Shown piece by piece: positions 1 to 10,150 of a stretch of DNA of 64,000 bases. A program made the position numbers and the translations under genes. The notes under the pieces are model-generated. The model did not search any database and was not told the DNA's origin. It worked only from the letters and a program-made list of their open reading frames with translations. Location: positions 1,458,501 through 1,522,500 of the forward strand of contig CM060703.1 of NCBI GenBank assembly GCA_030686995.1. The letters are read 5' to 3'. This DNA comes from Artemisia argyi (lineage: Eukaryota > Streptophyta > Magnoliopsida > Asterales > Asteraceae). Position 1 is the stretch's first letter. Each line of letters begins with the position of its first letter.

Positions 1-270
1 ATGCATATCTTATAAAACCAAAACCAGTTATGTCAAATTGTAAAACTGTATTTTTTTTTAGCTTTTGACACATTTATTTTATAGCTTCATGTTTGTTTTT
101 TGTTTTCTTGTCCGTCGGGCAATAATTTTGAGACGGATGATGAAACATTAGTTTTTTTTTTTTTTTTTTTTTTTTTTTAAGTAAGATAAGATGAAATGAT
201 TTAACAATAGTATTAGGAGTCAAAACATAAACAAAAAAATAAATATGTTTTTCTTATCATTATGATTGTA

Positions 271-301
<31 letters not shown>

Positions 302-885
302 GGTAATCATGGGTTTCCGACTCGACATTGCGAGCCGACTAATCCCACGGCGACTATCCTTATGAATTACTAAGTTGATGGATTGTATACTACTTAAAGA
401 TTTCTTATTTACATAACAACTACCTTTTGCCTGTGTTTTTGTTTTTTTTAGGTCTCGTGGACAATAATTTTGAGACGGACTAATCATATTAGTTTTTGAC
501 TTTTTGTTATAAAGTAACCTAAAATGTACCAATATGCTTTTAATCCTCTTATTTAGGGAATGTTTGGCAGTGAGCGTTTAAGAGCGTTTTAAAGCAACCA
601 GTAGTTAGCGTTTTGTACAAATATGCTTGTTTGGCAACAAGCGATTAGCATTTCTAGTTTTTCTAAACGCTCCAAATCAAAATGTAGTCATTATATCCAT
701 ACAGCTATGCTACCTAACGCTTTATTAGGATAAGCTACAAATTGGTTTGGAAAAATAATACTAACTCTAAATCAGAATAAGCTACAAAAGCAGTCCGAAA
801 TGAAGCATGATGTGTCTATGTTAGAACTTTAGATGATATTAGATGATGGTTTGAATAGGGTACTAATGAGTTTTCTTGCAACCAG
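1..885. other. Non-coding sequence upstream of the first visible HEMA exon (probable intron 1)
   Basis: No coding exon is recognisable here. The last bases (acceptor AG at 884-885) form a splice acceptor for the exon starting at 886, so at least the right part should be intron. The stretch contains a 27-T run with a SINE fragment (274-380), a second poly-T run near 152-178, and two similar segments reading AATAATTTTGAGACGGA at about 121 and 461. Sequence near 560-720 (CAGTAGTTAGCGTTTT, TGCTTGTTTGGCAACAAGC) resembles another repeat near 12490-12750. The transit-peptide exon expected for a plant HEMA gene is absent, so it probably lies left of base 1; a truncated gene copy is the alternative. 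Confidence 0.5.
274..380 (-). mobile_element. 5'-truncated SINE-like retroposon with TSD
   Basis: On the minus strand this reads as a short unique part followed by a run of about 27 A. It is flanked by a perfect 10-bp direct repeat GATTGTATAC at 264-273 and 381-390, the signature of target-primed insertion. The body contains TGGGATTAGTCGGCTCGC and a CGGAAACCC segment, which resembles the 3' part of plant Au-like SINEs (from memory, not searched). Only about 80 non-A bases remain, so it is a truncated copy without visible Pol III A and B boxes. Confidence 0.6.
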
Positions 886-2430
886 GGTACACCAAGGAAA
901 AGAGTAGCATTATAGTCATTGGACTCAGTATCCACACATGTCCCGTTGAAATGCGTGAAAAGCTTGCAATTCCTGAGGCTGAGTGGCCCAGAGCTATCAA
1001 GGAGCTATGCGCTTTGAACCACATCGAGGAAGCTGCTGTTTTAAGTACCTGCAATCGCATGGAGATTTATGTTGTCGCTTTGTCTCAGCATCGAGGAGTT
1101 AAAGAAGTTACCGAATGGATGTCAAAGGTACATCCTAATAAGGTTAAACTTAAAGCATATGTAAATTAATTAGATAAATTATATAACCCGCAATAGGATA
1201 CTCAAACGCACCCTATAAATCAGTTCCAAGGAGTTATCTTTTTTTTACTAAATCATTATGTGGAGTAGAAAGTTAACTAATGAAAATGTTTGTGTCCGAC
1301 CGCAGACTGGAGGGATCTCAGTTTCCGAGATTTCTGAGCACCGTTTCCTTCTGTACAACAAAGACGCAACACGCCACATCTTTGAAGTATCAGCAGGGCT
1401 CGAATCATTGGTTCTTGGAGAAGGCCAAATTCTTGCCCAAGTGAAACAAGTTGCTAAAGTCAGTCAAGGAGTTGCTGGCTTCGGAAGAAACATCAGTGGG
1501 CTGTTCAAGCATGCCATCATGGTCGGGAAACGGGTCAGAACCGAGACCAAGATTGCAGAAGGAGCAGTTTCAGTAAGTTCAGCTGCAGTTGAACTTGCGC
1601 TAATGAAGCTTCCCCAATCGGCTCATACAACTGCCAGAGTCTCACTCATAGGAGCTGGTAAAATGGGAAAGCTCGTGATAAAACACATAGTATCAAAAGG
1701 GTGCACAAAAATCGTGGTTGTGAATAGATCCGTAGAAAAAGTCAATGCACTTCGAGAAGAGTTTAAAGATATTGAAATCATTTACAGACCAGTTGACGAT
1801 ATGATGACTTGTGCTGGTGAAGCCGATGTGATTTTCACAAGCACTTCTTCTGAAACTCCTTTGTTTTTAAAAGAAAATGTGATTGATCTTCCACCTGTGA
1901 GTCCCGATGTTGGTGGAAAGCGTCTTTTCATTGATATTTCCGTTCCAAGAAACGTCGGATCTTGTGTTAAAGATCTCGAAACTACAAAAGCATACAATGT
2001 CGATGATTTGAAAGAAGTTGTGGCTGCTAACAGAGAAGACAGGCTCAGAAAAGCAAGGGACGCTCAAAACATCATCAATGAAGAGTTAGTACTATTTGAA
2101 GCATGGAGAGATTCACTAGAAACCGTTCCTACAATCCGGAAATTAAGAGCATATGCTGAAAGAATCAGAACCAGTGATTTAGAAAAATGCTTGCAGAAAA
2201 TAGGTGACGTAAACAACAATACAAGAAAAGCCGTTGAAACTCTGAGCCGTGGTATAGTCAACAAGCTTCTTCATGGTCCGTTGCAGCATTTGAGATATGA
2301 CGGAAGTGATGATAGGACTTTGGACGAGACTCTCGAGAATATGCATGCCCTTAACAGAATGTTTAGTCTTGAGACTGAAATATCAGTTTTGGAAGAAAAG
2401 ATTCGAGCTAAAGTTGAACAACAAAAGTAA
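886..2430 (+). CDS. HEMA: Glutamyl-tRNA reductase, plastid (HEMA), 3' two exons
   Basis: This enzyme reduces glutamyl-tRNA(Glu) with NADPH to glutamate-1-semialdehyde in the plastid stroma, the first committed and main regulated step of tetrapyrrole (chlorophyll, haem) synthesis. Two exons are joined: 886-1127 and 1306-2430 (stop TAA 2428-2430), separated by a 178-bp GT-AG intron; they give about 454 residues. The exon at 886 starts inside a codon NGG, which fits an Arg before the YTKE sequence. The N-terminal catalytic domain shows [17 protein letters not shown], with the nucleophilic Cys encoded at 1050-1052. The NADPH-binding domain carries GAGKMGKLV (from about 1651), and the C-terminal dimerisation domain contains [18 protein letters not shown]. 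The frame is open throughout. The first exon, with the transit peptide, is not visible, so this is the 3' part of the gene. Family assignment is very secure; which paralogue is not known. Confidence 0.95.
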
Positions 2431-2640
2431 GCTTTTTTGCCGATTCTTTTTTGTTTCCATAACACAAACTCGTTTGAATAAGAGGAAATTTTCCTCATTT
2501 TGTGTTCAGATAGTTCAATTGGACTACTTCCATTAAGGAATGTCTCCGAAATGTGTTTTGTTCATGAATATTGTTGTTCATCCTTGTAATTACATTTACT
2601 GATTTGATCAATATAAATACATTATTTCACTTTGTGAATC
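2431..2640 (+). other. Probable HEMA 3' UTR
   Basis: AT-rich sequence following the HEMA stop codon. It contains T-rich stretches and an AATATAAATACA segment near 2610, a plausible plant near-upstream polyadenylation element. The exact cleavage site cannot be read. Confidence 0.45.
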
Positions 2641-5249
2641 ATCGATGGTTTGTGCTTCATATATGAACTTCCGTTCTGTACCTTGTATGCAAATACGTAG
2701 ATGAGATGCTAACTTGTGTCCGATTTCTAATCAGCATTAGTAAAACCAATAATCTTTGAATGAGACTGAACAAGATAGAAGAAGAACCCTTTTGAAACAC
2801 TCCCTTTAAGATATCAAAAAAATGTAAGGCAGCTCGCATATGACTCAAATGCTAAAGAACATAAGAGATGTCTGGTCTAGTCAATTAACCTTCTTTAAGA
2901 ATCTGGATTAGGCAGACAAATGCCTTTCTAAGCTAAGCTACTGAGACAGTTGTGAGAGGTTCTTGAAAGAAATGTAATCTAAGCTACTGAGGATATTCTT
3001 GTGGAGGATTAGTAATGTCAAACATTTTGATGAGGCCAAGCTGCATAAGTACTCGGTATCTTGATTGTAAAAAGTTGCAGCTGATGCAGACCTGGAAATG
3101 TAATCTTATGTTTGATTATTGCCTTGGAAGTTGGATGGCTTGAATGGAGTAGACGAGGCCTTTCACTGGTGTCCCTTCTAAGCTGTTGATATGAGGATGT
3201 AGCTGTATTGGCAGTTTAGATGGTACATAGTGGGAAGGAAATGTACGTTAGTCCATGGTGAACGCGTATGGATATGTCTGATAGATGTATGATTCTGTTT
3301 TACTTACGGATTGAAGTAGTTTATGTGTGTTTTGTATTGCACATTTGATGTGCCTGGTAGCCTTTGGAATGTCATGGCACACGTAAATTGTTTGTGCTGT
3401 ATATATTGGTTTGATGATTAATATATGATTCACCTTACACCAAAAAAATCATTTAGGGACTAAAAAAGAAAGCTCGTAAGAAATTTGGACAATTCATGAT
3501 TCCATCCAAGAAGCCTATTTTAATCCATTTAAAGACTTATATTACAGTTATAAAAACAATGTGCGCTCGGACATTTTTAGTCCTGAAGGCTGAAGCAGTC
3601 ACTGGTTGTATAGGGGTTGGCAGGAGGATTTCTTATTATTAGTGTTAAACCAAGTTGGCTAACTGATACAACATGGTTAGTAAATAGGTTAGGCAGTCGA
3701 CTCTTTCCAACTAGAACCCACTTAAACCCAACCTAAGCCGTTTATTTTTGTGTTACTTTTTGGGCTATGTCGTCATTTGTCACCCCTATTTGGATAGTTA
3801 GTTACTGTAATGTTTAGAAAAGTAGTTTGATATCACCATTAAGATTTGGAAAAAAAAAAAAAAAGCCATTCATTTTGTTTGTGGCTATGGGCTACCTCTC
3901 TAACTGGGCCTTCCCATTTTTGTTTTATTGGGCTAGGCCTCTACACCAAAACAACCCTTGATGGTTAAGTTTTTTACCTTTTACAACCTCAAATCTTACT
4001 TTGCCCTCTCACACATGGAACTAACTGAATTTGTAACGTGGGCTGTGTTTCATCTGTTAAAAAACTTGTGTTGTGCATGTTGAATCGTGGTATGACAGAA
4101 ATCACATGATGCCATTCATGTTAGTGCCCCTATTCCCTTCTATATGTAGTAACATGGATTTGACATGTACCAATGTACCATTTGTTGACCATGTTTCATG
4201 AATACCCATCTATTCCTGTAGGCCCTTTTTCACAATTCACAACACATGGTCTAAGGTTTCCAAGTTGCCAATATGTACTATGATCTTTTATGCAATTTGA
4301 GGAACACGAACGTGATGGAAATAGTCATTTAATGTTGTCAAGGACCAATGTGGGATCCAATCTTACATAGTTACAGTTACCTATCATCGAGACATCGACT
4401 TTGTGCATCACATAACGTTACACGTCATTTTGGAAACGAACGAACCAGAATTCCTTAATGTATTCTTCATTGTATGAGCTAGTCCAACAATGTTTGTGAA
4501 AATTACGTTGTACTGGATCACTATTCTTTTCAAATACCAATAATGTTTTATGACATAGGGTGATTTGTCTGATGGGACTTAATCTCGTTTTTTTCGTGCC
4601 CCAATCATTTGTTGTCAAAAAAATCTACGGTTTTGTGATGAAATTAGGTCTAGCCGTTTAGCACCAATAATCTTGTATCCTGTGTGGTGACGTTCTCAAA
4701 AATGAATTTAACCAGATGCATTTAACAAACCTTTTTACACATGGCGCGCATCAGAAACATCAAGATATTTTACACTATACAAGAAGAATTCACGTAGTTT
4801 ACGGAAACCCCGCCAGGTCCGCCCGGCTTGTATCTCATCAATAATAAATGTGCCAAGGAAGCTCTATGTACTCTTGGTAGTGGTCACCAAAACTAGTAAT
4901 GGCCCTCCAACTTGATTTAAGAGCTCATTATATCACATCCATTAGTGATGGGACAAAGCAGGAGTTATTAGTTGCTTTAAATACATAATTAGAAACCAAA
5001 AATAAAGGTGTATATAAGACTCAAAAAATAAATAAAGTTGTAGTATGTAATGAGCAAGTAATAACAAGATCAATCATGAAAATCAAATCAAACCTTTTCT
5101 TACAGATTCATTCAGTCTCATACCCACGTGATTCCACGTGCTCTTTTTGATTCCAAAATATTTTCTACACATTATTTATTTATGCAACTATTACTTAATT
5201 AACAATTTTCCTTAATCTAAAAAAAAAAAGAAAAAAAAAAAGAAAAAAT
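2641..5249. other. Intergenic region between convergent HEMA and WAV3-like genes
   Basis: No protein-coding gene can be supported. 2641-3430 is less AT-rich than the surroundings and contains a repeated word CTAAGCTACTGAG (near 2935 and 2980), so it could belong to a non-coding transcript or an extended 3' UTR, but no exon structure can be shown. 3430-5100 holds only short ORFs and an A run near 3850. The genes on either side are convergent, so no promoter is required here. Confidence 0.4.
5125..5140. promoter_or_regulatory. Pair of G-box (CACGTG) motifs
   Basis: Two perfect CACGTG hexamers at 5125-5130 and 5135-5140, four bases apart. G-boxes bind plant bZIP and bHLH proteins. They lie about 110 bp beyond the WAV3-like stop codon, between convergent genes, so a role as promoter elements is doubtful and chance is possible. 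Confidence 0.25.
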
Positions 5250-7107
5250 CTAAAACCTAGCATTTTCAAAGCCGTGCAAGTCGCTGACTCTATTGAAGGA
5301 CTTCTTTGTGACCGCAACTTTAGCCAGCTTCTCAGCCGCTCTCCAAGCCGATGTCGGCGTTAACGGCTCACCGTTTTCGTCAACTAGTACTCCTCCTTGC
5401 TGTTGCTGTTGTTGAACTATCTGGTGTTGGTATTGCACTCTCCATTGCAAATCTACCAGCTCGGACTCTAGCCCTTTGACAAACTCTTGAGCCGATACCG
5501 ACTGCTTTAGCAAAGCTCGAGCCGATGACAACAAATGATGAGCCGTGGTCAGCTTGTTATGTTCAACTAAGAGCCGTGACTCAGCCACGGCTCTTGTAGC
5601 AATAAAAAGGTTCCTTAGCCGTTCGATCTTTGGCGAACACGCTGAAGACCGAACGGTCTGTGCACGAGGCACTAGCAACGCCTTCTCTCCACCGTATATC
5701 ACTTGTTGCGTTGCGGGATCATTGTAACAACACCTAGCGGATAACACATGATGATGGGACCCACTACTCGAAGACCGTGGGACCCTCATTTCAACCAAAA
5801 CCTCTCTCTCTTCCTCCGCGTAAAGATCCCCAAAACGAACCGAACCGGGGTTTAACACAACCGGCTTTCCATTACACGAATAAACCGCGGTTATCTCAGC
5901 CGGGTCTGACCCGGGTGCCACACCTAACTCAACCCTCAAATCCTGCGCCACTACACTTAATAAACCACCCACACATTTCGTAAACGCATTTTCCGCGGGT
6001 TCATTACTTTCATAACTATACCCATCCCCGGTTTTTTCCAAAGTATGAACCGGGATCTCAACATGAGCAAACCGCGTGGACGACACGTGGTTTGCCTGTT
6101 GCCGACCCGAATTAGTATTAGTATTAGCATTAGTATTAGTATCCGACGCGTGGTCTTCGTGACCATCCGATAATAAAATAATACTCGCAACAGGATTTCG
6201 CTCCCTTCGGTCTTCCAACACTTTAGTCGCTTTCCTCAAGGCCTCACCCGCACAAGTCCCTCGGCTCACAGCGAGCTGGTCAATGATACGCCGAGCCGAG
6301 CGTTGACCTCTCGCACTCATTCTTTTCAAAGGCAGCACTCGTTTCGAACAAGCCGAGAAAGCCACAATAGCGAGCCGATCAGCCGAGCCGAGCGAAGAAA
6401 TAACCAACCTCATAGCTCTTTTCAACATTTGTAACTTAGCCCCACCCATACTCGCACTAACATCCAACACCGCCACTAAATCAATAGGCGCGCGTGTTGA
6501 AGACTGGTTCAACACGCGCGCTGGCGGCGGTGCTTTAACTTTTAGCACCACCGCATACGTCTCATGCGTCTCAGTAGACGAAATAACAGCCACTTCTGAC
6601 ATTAAAATAACTTCCACATTTTTTAGTACACCTGTTTGTTCAGCTGAAGACGAACAAACAGGTGTACTAAAAAACCCTTTAAACTCCTCATCATCAACTT
6701 CAGCTTCTTCATTCTCCTCCTCTAGAGACTCAGCTATAGGAGCAATACCTCTAGGAGTCCTTAAAGGCTCATCATCATCATATGGTCTAGATTTTACAGC
6801 TTTTTGCACCTTTTTCGGTGTTGTAGTAACAGAATCTGAATCCTCGGAAACTTTTTTAAGGTTGTTTTGGTCGATAGTAAGGAACGAGGCGTCTTTCCAG
6901 GTGGATTTACAAACGGGGCAAATGAGAGATTTTTCGAGTTTGACGTGATTTGAAATACATGGAAAATGAAATGTGTGAGAACATTCTGCTGTGAATATTG
7001 CTGTTTTGTGACCCGTTTTCACACTTTGTAGACATAATCCACAGTTACTCTGCACAAACATAAATATATCATTACTGTCAGATAAGATGTAAACAGTCAC
7101 ACCCCGT

Positions 7108-7157
<50 letters not shown>

Positions 7158-7603
7158 CTTACTCTAGAGAAGCCTAAAGAGGATTTGAAAATAGAGAAAG
7201 GAGATCTAGGAGAGGAAGGATTTGAGTTAAGAAGCGATGATTTGATGTTATTTTCGGTTTTACATCTTAGTCTAGGAGTGATATTAAGGTTGTCAATAAC
7301 AGAAGAATGGAATTTGGCATCAGTGTCTTCATTTGTTTTGGGACGTAAACTTAACCCAGGAGCAGTAGTAGTCGTAGTAGTAGTAGTATTCGTATTAGTA
7401 TTATCATTATCATCATTGGTATTGCTATTGGTGCTTTTCGAACGTAAGCTCCAATTGCGAGGAGTAGGTGGGTTAGAGCCGAATGACGAGCTTTTGAAGA
7501 ATCGAAGCTTGCGAGGGCTCGGGGAAGGGTCGCCGAGGACGGGCGAGTCGGAGGGGTTTCGGGGGATAGTTGTGCAAAAGGCTCGACGCCAACCGGTTCC
7601 CAT
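5250..7603 (-). CDS. WAV3-like RING-finger / von Willebrand A domain E3 ubiquitin ligase
   Basis: Two exons on the minus strand: 7603-7163 (147 codons, donor GTAAGT) and 7049-5250 (599 codons plus stop TAG), together 746 residues; the Arabidopsis WAV3 family is around 700. Residues 1-147 are a low-complexity Ser/Asn/Thr-rich N-terminus starting MGTGWRRAFC. A RING follows with metal ligands C150, C153, C170, H172, H175, C178, C191 and C194. After an acidic linker comes a vWA domain from about residue 335 with the MIDAS motif DVSAS (D343, S345, S347) and LLSDG near 440. The C-terminus AWRAAEKLAKVAVTKKSFN and SDLHGFENARF is typical of the family. WAV3 proteins are E3 ligases that act in root gravitropism and wavy growth; that role is by homology. 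The 113-bp intron is over one third a 42-base homopolymer. The second exon contains several strong perfect inverted repeats (see findings). Confidence 0.93.
6488..6521. repeat. Perfect 14-bp GC-rich inverted repeat within the WAV3-like exon
   Basis: Arms 6488-6501 (GCGCGCGTGTTGAA) and 6508-6521 are exact reverse complements with a 6-base loop. They encode the residues just before the vWA domain (ARVLNQSSTRAPID). A further perfect 10-bp pair in the same exon is at 5569-5578 and 5586-5595. Confidence 0.9.
6619..6674. repeat. Perfect 23-bp inverted repeat within the WAV3-like exon
   Basis: Arms 6619-6641 and 6652-6674 are exact reverse complements over 23 bases, with a 10-base loop (6642-6651). 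They encode the linker between the RING and vWA domains (reading around FFSTPVCSS and SAEQTGVLK). It would form a stable hairpin in mRNA or single-stranded DNA. Confidence 0.9.
7113..7154. repeat. A(42) run in the intron of the WAV3-like gene
   Basis: A homopolymer of about 42 A on the plus strand (U on the transcript) lying directly after the 5' splice donor of a 113-bp intron. Length is likely to vary between individuals or be unreliable in the assembly. Confidence 0.9.
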
Positions 7604-7688
7604 TTGGTGTGTTTTTGGAATGTGAAATGAGGAGCTATGTGAAGATGGTTTGGTTTGTTTATGGGAGATGAGATTGGAATATATTGGG

Positions 7689-7695
7689 ATTTATA
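7689..7695 (-). promoter_or_regulatory. Possible TATA box of the WAV3-like gene
   Basis: TATAAAT on the minus strand, about 86-92 bases before the start codon at 7603, a plausible distance for a short 5' UTR. In AT-rich DNA such a motif can occur by chance. Confidence 0.4.
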
Positions 7696-7876
7696 CATGT
7701 GTACTATAATAATAATAGACAAAATTATTTGGTTTTCATTTATCGAGTGAAAAAAAAAGGTCAAATATTGTACCCGTCATTGATCCCCCTTTTTGCCTTC
7801 TTTAAACTCTCATATAATGCACCTTTAAGTTTTGAATCACAACTTTATGCCAAATTCGTAAGACATCCATGTCTAG

Positions 7877-8024
7877 CCAAACTCGGCAATAAACGCGTAG
7901 TTTCAATCAACACACGCAATGATCGATTTTAGACACTACTTTGGTTTCTAAACCAAATCATATCTCCAAACTCGCAATAAACACGTAGTTTCAATCAACA
8001 CACGTAATGATCGATTTTAAACAC
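7877..8024. repeat. Diverged 60-bp direct duplication
   Basis: Unit 1 (7877-7936) and unit 2 (7966-8024) share CGTAGTTTCAATCAACACAC and ATGATCGATTTTA, and differ mainly at C/T or G/A positions. The spacer contains an inverted TTTGGTTT/AAACCAAA pair. Confidence 0.75.
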
Positions 8025-8534
8025 GTATTTGAAACATATTTGTCAAGGTTTGTATAAGTTTCACTTTACAAAGAAAAAGGAGATGTTAGTTCTCTCGCAT
8101 AAATGTAAAACTAGTTTAGTTACCGTGAAATTTGTAGGTTTTTATTTGGGTTTTCTAGTTGTCTTGCTTATGGTTTTTTTGATTTGGCCTTCATGTATAA
8201 GATACTCTTTGCACTTTGTGTCTTTGTGATATTTTATTTCAATATATGCCTACTTCAAAAAAATAATAGTAATAATAATAATAAAATAAAATAAAATGTA
8301 GGTGTTCTATATATATTCAAGAAAACTAACATCTTAGCAAATAATACACATTGTATAAATTGGTTGGCTCTCATAAATAAAAAAAGTAAAAGCACAAGGC
8401 ATGATTACATATAAAGTCATAACAGACTACCAGAGTGTTGTTATATCAACAAATAACCCTATAATATTACAACAATAACATAATATCCTATTCCATCTGA
8501 GCGGGTGTATGGAAAATAACCCTATAACATTTAC

Positions 8535-9211
8535 AGCTAGGGGTGTTAGTCGGGTCGGGTTGGTTGAGTTTGAATCAATTCGGGTCGGATTAAAATCGGG
8601 TCAAGACTAAAAATAATACTTCGTTCGTCCCATATTAAATATCCGCTTTGACTTTTTAAAGTTTTTCTTTTTAAACTTTGACTGTAATTATTTTTATTTG
8701 TACTGTATAATACTTGATGAAAATTATACATATGAAAATACATTTAAACCGCAATTCATTCATATATTTTGCATCAAGTATTATATAACACAAATAATAG
8801 AATTAAAGGTCAAAGTTGAAAAAGAAATACTCGAAAAAGTTAAAGTGGACATTTAATATGTGACAGAGGTAGTATACCCGTACCCGACCTTATTTAAACT
8901 CGGATTCTTGTCAATTCGGGTATGGTCAACTCGGGTTCGGGTCAGCCCGAATACGAGAAAAATAGTCATAAATTTGTGTTCTAGTTTATATGGATAATAT
9001 ATAAAATAATATATTAAAAAATGAAAAAAGAAATTTACTCGAGTCAAACGGGTCGATCAGAACCTGAGTAGCCAAACAATTTCAACGCGATACCCAACCC
9101 TAATTAGTGTTCGGGTTGACTCGAATAACCCGAATTCAATTTTTGACCCGAGTAACCCTCCCGAATATGCTTAGTCGGGTACGGGTCCGAGTAAAGTATT
9201 TTGACACCTCT
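8535..9211. mobile_element. hAT-like non-autonomous element, decayed, carrying a Stowaway
   Basis: Starts near TAGGGGTGTTAGTCGGG and ends near TTTTGACACCTCTG, imperfect terminal inverted repeats of the GGGGTGTCAA type. The body is rich in CGGGT and ACCCG words in both orientations. The element at 59534-59927 has the same ends and body style. No clear 8-bp TSD survives here. A Stowaway element (8619-8872) is inserted in it. Confidence 0.6.
8619..8872. mobile_element. Stowaway MITE (Tc1/mariner)
   Basis: Ends read CTTCGTTCGTCCCATATTAA and, on the other strand, CTACCTCTGTCACATATTAA, matching the Stowaway consensus CTCCCTCCGTCCCA. TA dinucleotides flank it at 8617-8618 and 8873-8874. About 254 bp, non-coding, with long subterminal inverted similarity. 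Related copies are at 18184-18438 and 55080-55359. Confidence 0.85.
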
Positions 9212-9384
9212 GCTGACAACACATTTTCACGTTTCACTTTGACAAGAAATGAGAGGAAAGTTATCCGCGAGAATTCCACTTGCATTACGAAGTTATAGAT
9301 ATTGCGAATGCAATTTAGACAAAGATAGTTCTTTTGCAATTTACTTAGCAATGCAAATAATAATAGTAAAATAAAAATACATTA

Positions 9385-10150
9385 TATATATATACTAAAA
9401 GGCAGTACGTGTTACTGTAGCAAACACTGTAGCTACAGTGTTGCTACAGAGATCGGAACAGTGGTTTTGTGAGTCTAGAATGCTGTAGCATTTACTGTAT
9501 ATTACTGTTCATCCGGTTTTTTTTTTTTTTTTTTTTTTTCACTTATCATTGTCCCAAAAAAAAAAAACAAATATACAAAAATCACTACACTAACAATAAA
9601 AAAAAAACAAAATATACAAAAAATCACTACACTAACAATAATCAAAATGGAATTTACAAAATTTATTTAAAAGTAAATATGTGTTTCTGGCAGCGACGCA
9701 ATACATATTCCGGCGAAAGCGTCGGCGGCAAGAGAGGTAGCGCGTGGGTGAGTTGTGGAGGGAGCCGTGAGCTCAAACTCTCCAGAAACGTTGGGAACTA
9801 ACTGATCTATTAAATCGGCGAAGAAAAGGAATTGCCGGAAAATTTTCCGGCAATGGCGTCTCCAGAAACTGCTACTGCTTTGAAGAAACCGGTAAGGTAG
9901 AGAGAGAGAGAAAGCAAGAGTGTGGAATGTGTGTTTTAAGTGTGGTATATAATGAAATAAAATAAAAATAATGGTATTTATATTAAAAGGGAAAAGGATT
10001 TTCCCTTTTAGTCACTCAAATTAGTTATAAATTGCACCGTTAGTCCCCGTTAACGATCTTTTGCAAATTTAGTCGTTAAAAAAATTATTGTTTTATTTCG
10101 AGTTTTAATTAGACACAACATCCCCGCAGCAACGCGCGGGTACCCCGCTC
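9385..10150 (+). mobile_element. Helitron-like non-autonomous element
   Basis: The right end has a short hairpin (CCCGC 10123-10127 pairing with GCGGG 10136-10140) followed by TACCCCGCTCG, similar to plant Helitron 3' ends, where CTAG rather than CTCG would be expected. The left boundary near TATACTAAAAGGCAG is uncertain. The interior holds a GC-richer patch (9690-9890) unlike the flanks, possibly captured gene sequence, plus T(23) and GA runs. No Rep/helicase gene. The class is inferred from the 3' hairpin only. Confidence 0.45.
9831..9854. repeat. Perfect 24-bp palindrome
   Basis: A loop-free palindrome with centre between 9842 and 9843; the half-site is ATTGCCGGAAAA. It lies in the GC-richer patch of the Helitron-like element. 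Confidence 0.9.

Larger units (their letters stand above)
7604..8534. other. Upstream region of the WAV3-like gene
   Basis: Intergenic sequence that should hold the promoter of the minus-strand WAV3-like gene. A minus-strand TATAAAT lies at 7689-7695, about 90 bp upstream of its ATG. A 60-bp direct duplication occurs at 7877-8024. No supported ORF. Confidence 0.5.

Noticed and set aside
2960..3100. C/D-box snoRNA-like TGATGA ... CTGA near 3028-3078
   Set aside because: Spacing is possible but there is no terminal stem and no recognisable rRNA antisense element.
5545..6190. Plus- and minus-strand ORFs overlapping the WAV3-like exon
   Set aside because: Alternative-frame shadows of a clearly conserved protein.
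7185..7764. ORFs of 137-146 residues over the WAV3-like first exon
   Set aside because: Other frames or strand of exon 1; the Val-rich stretch is only the complement of the Thr/Asn codon run.
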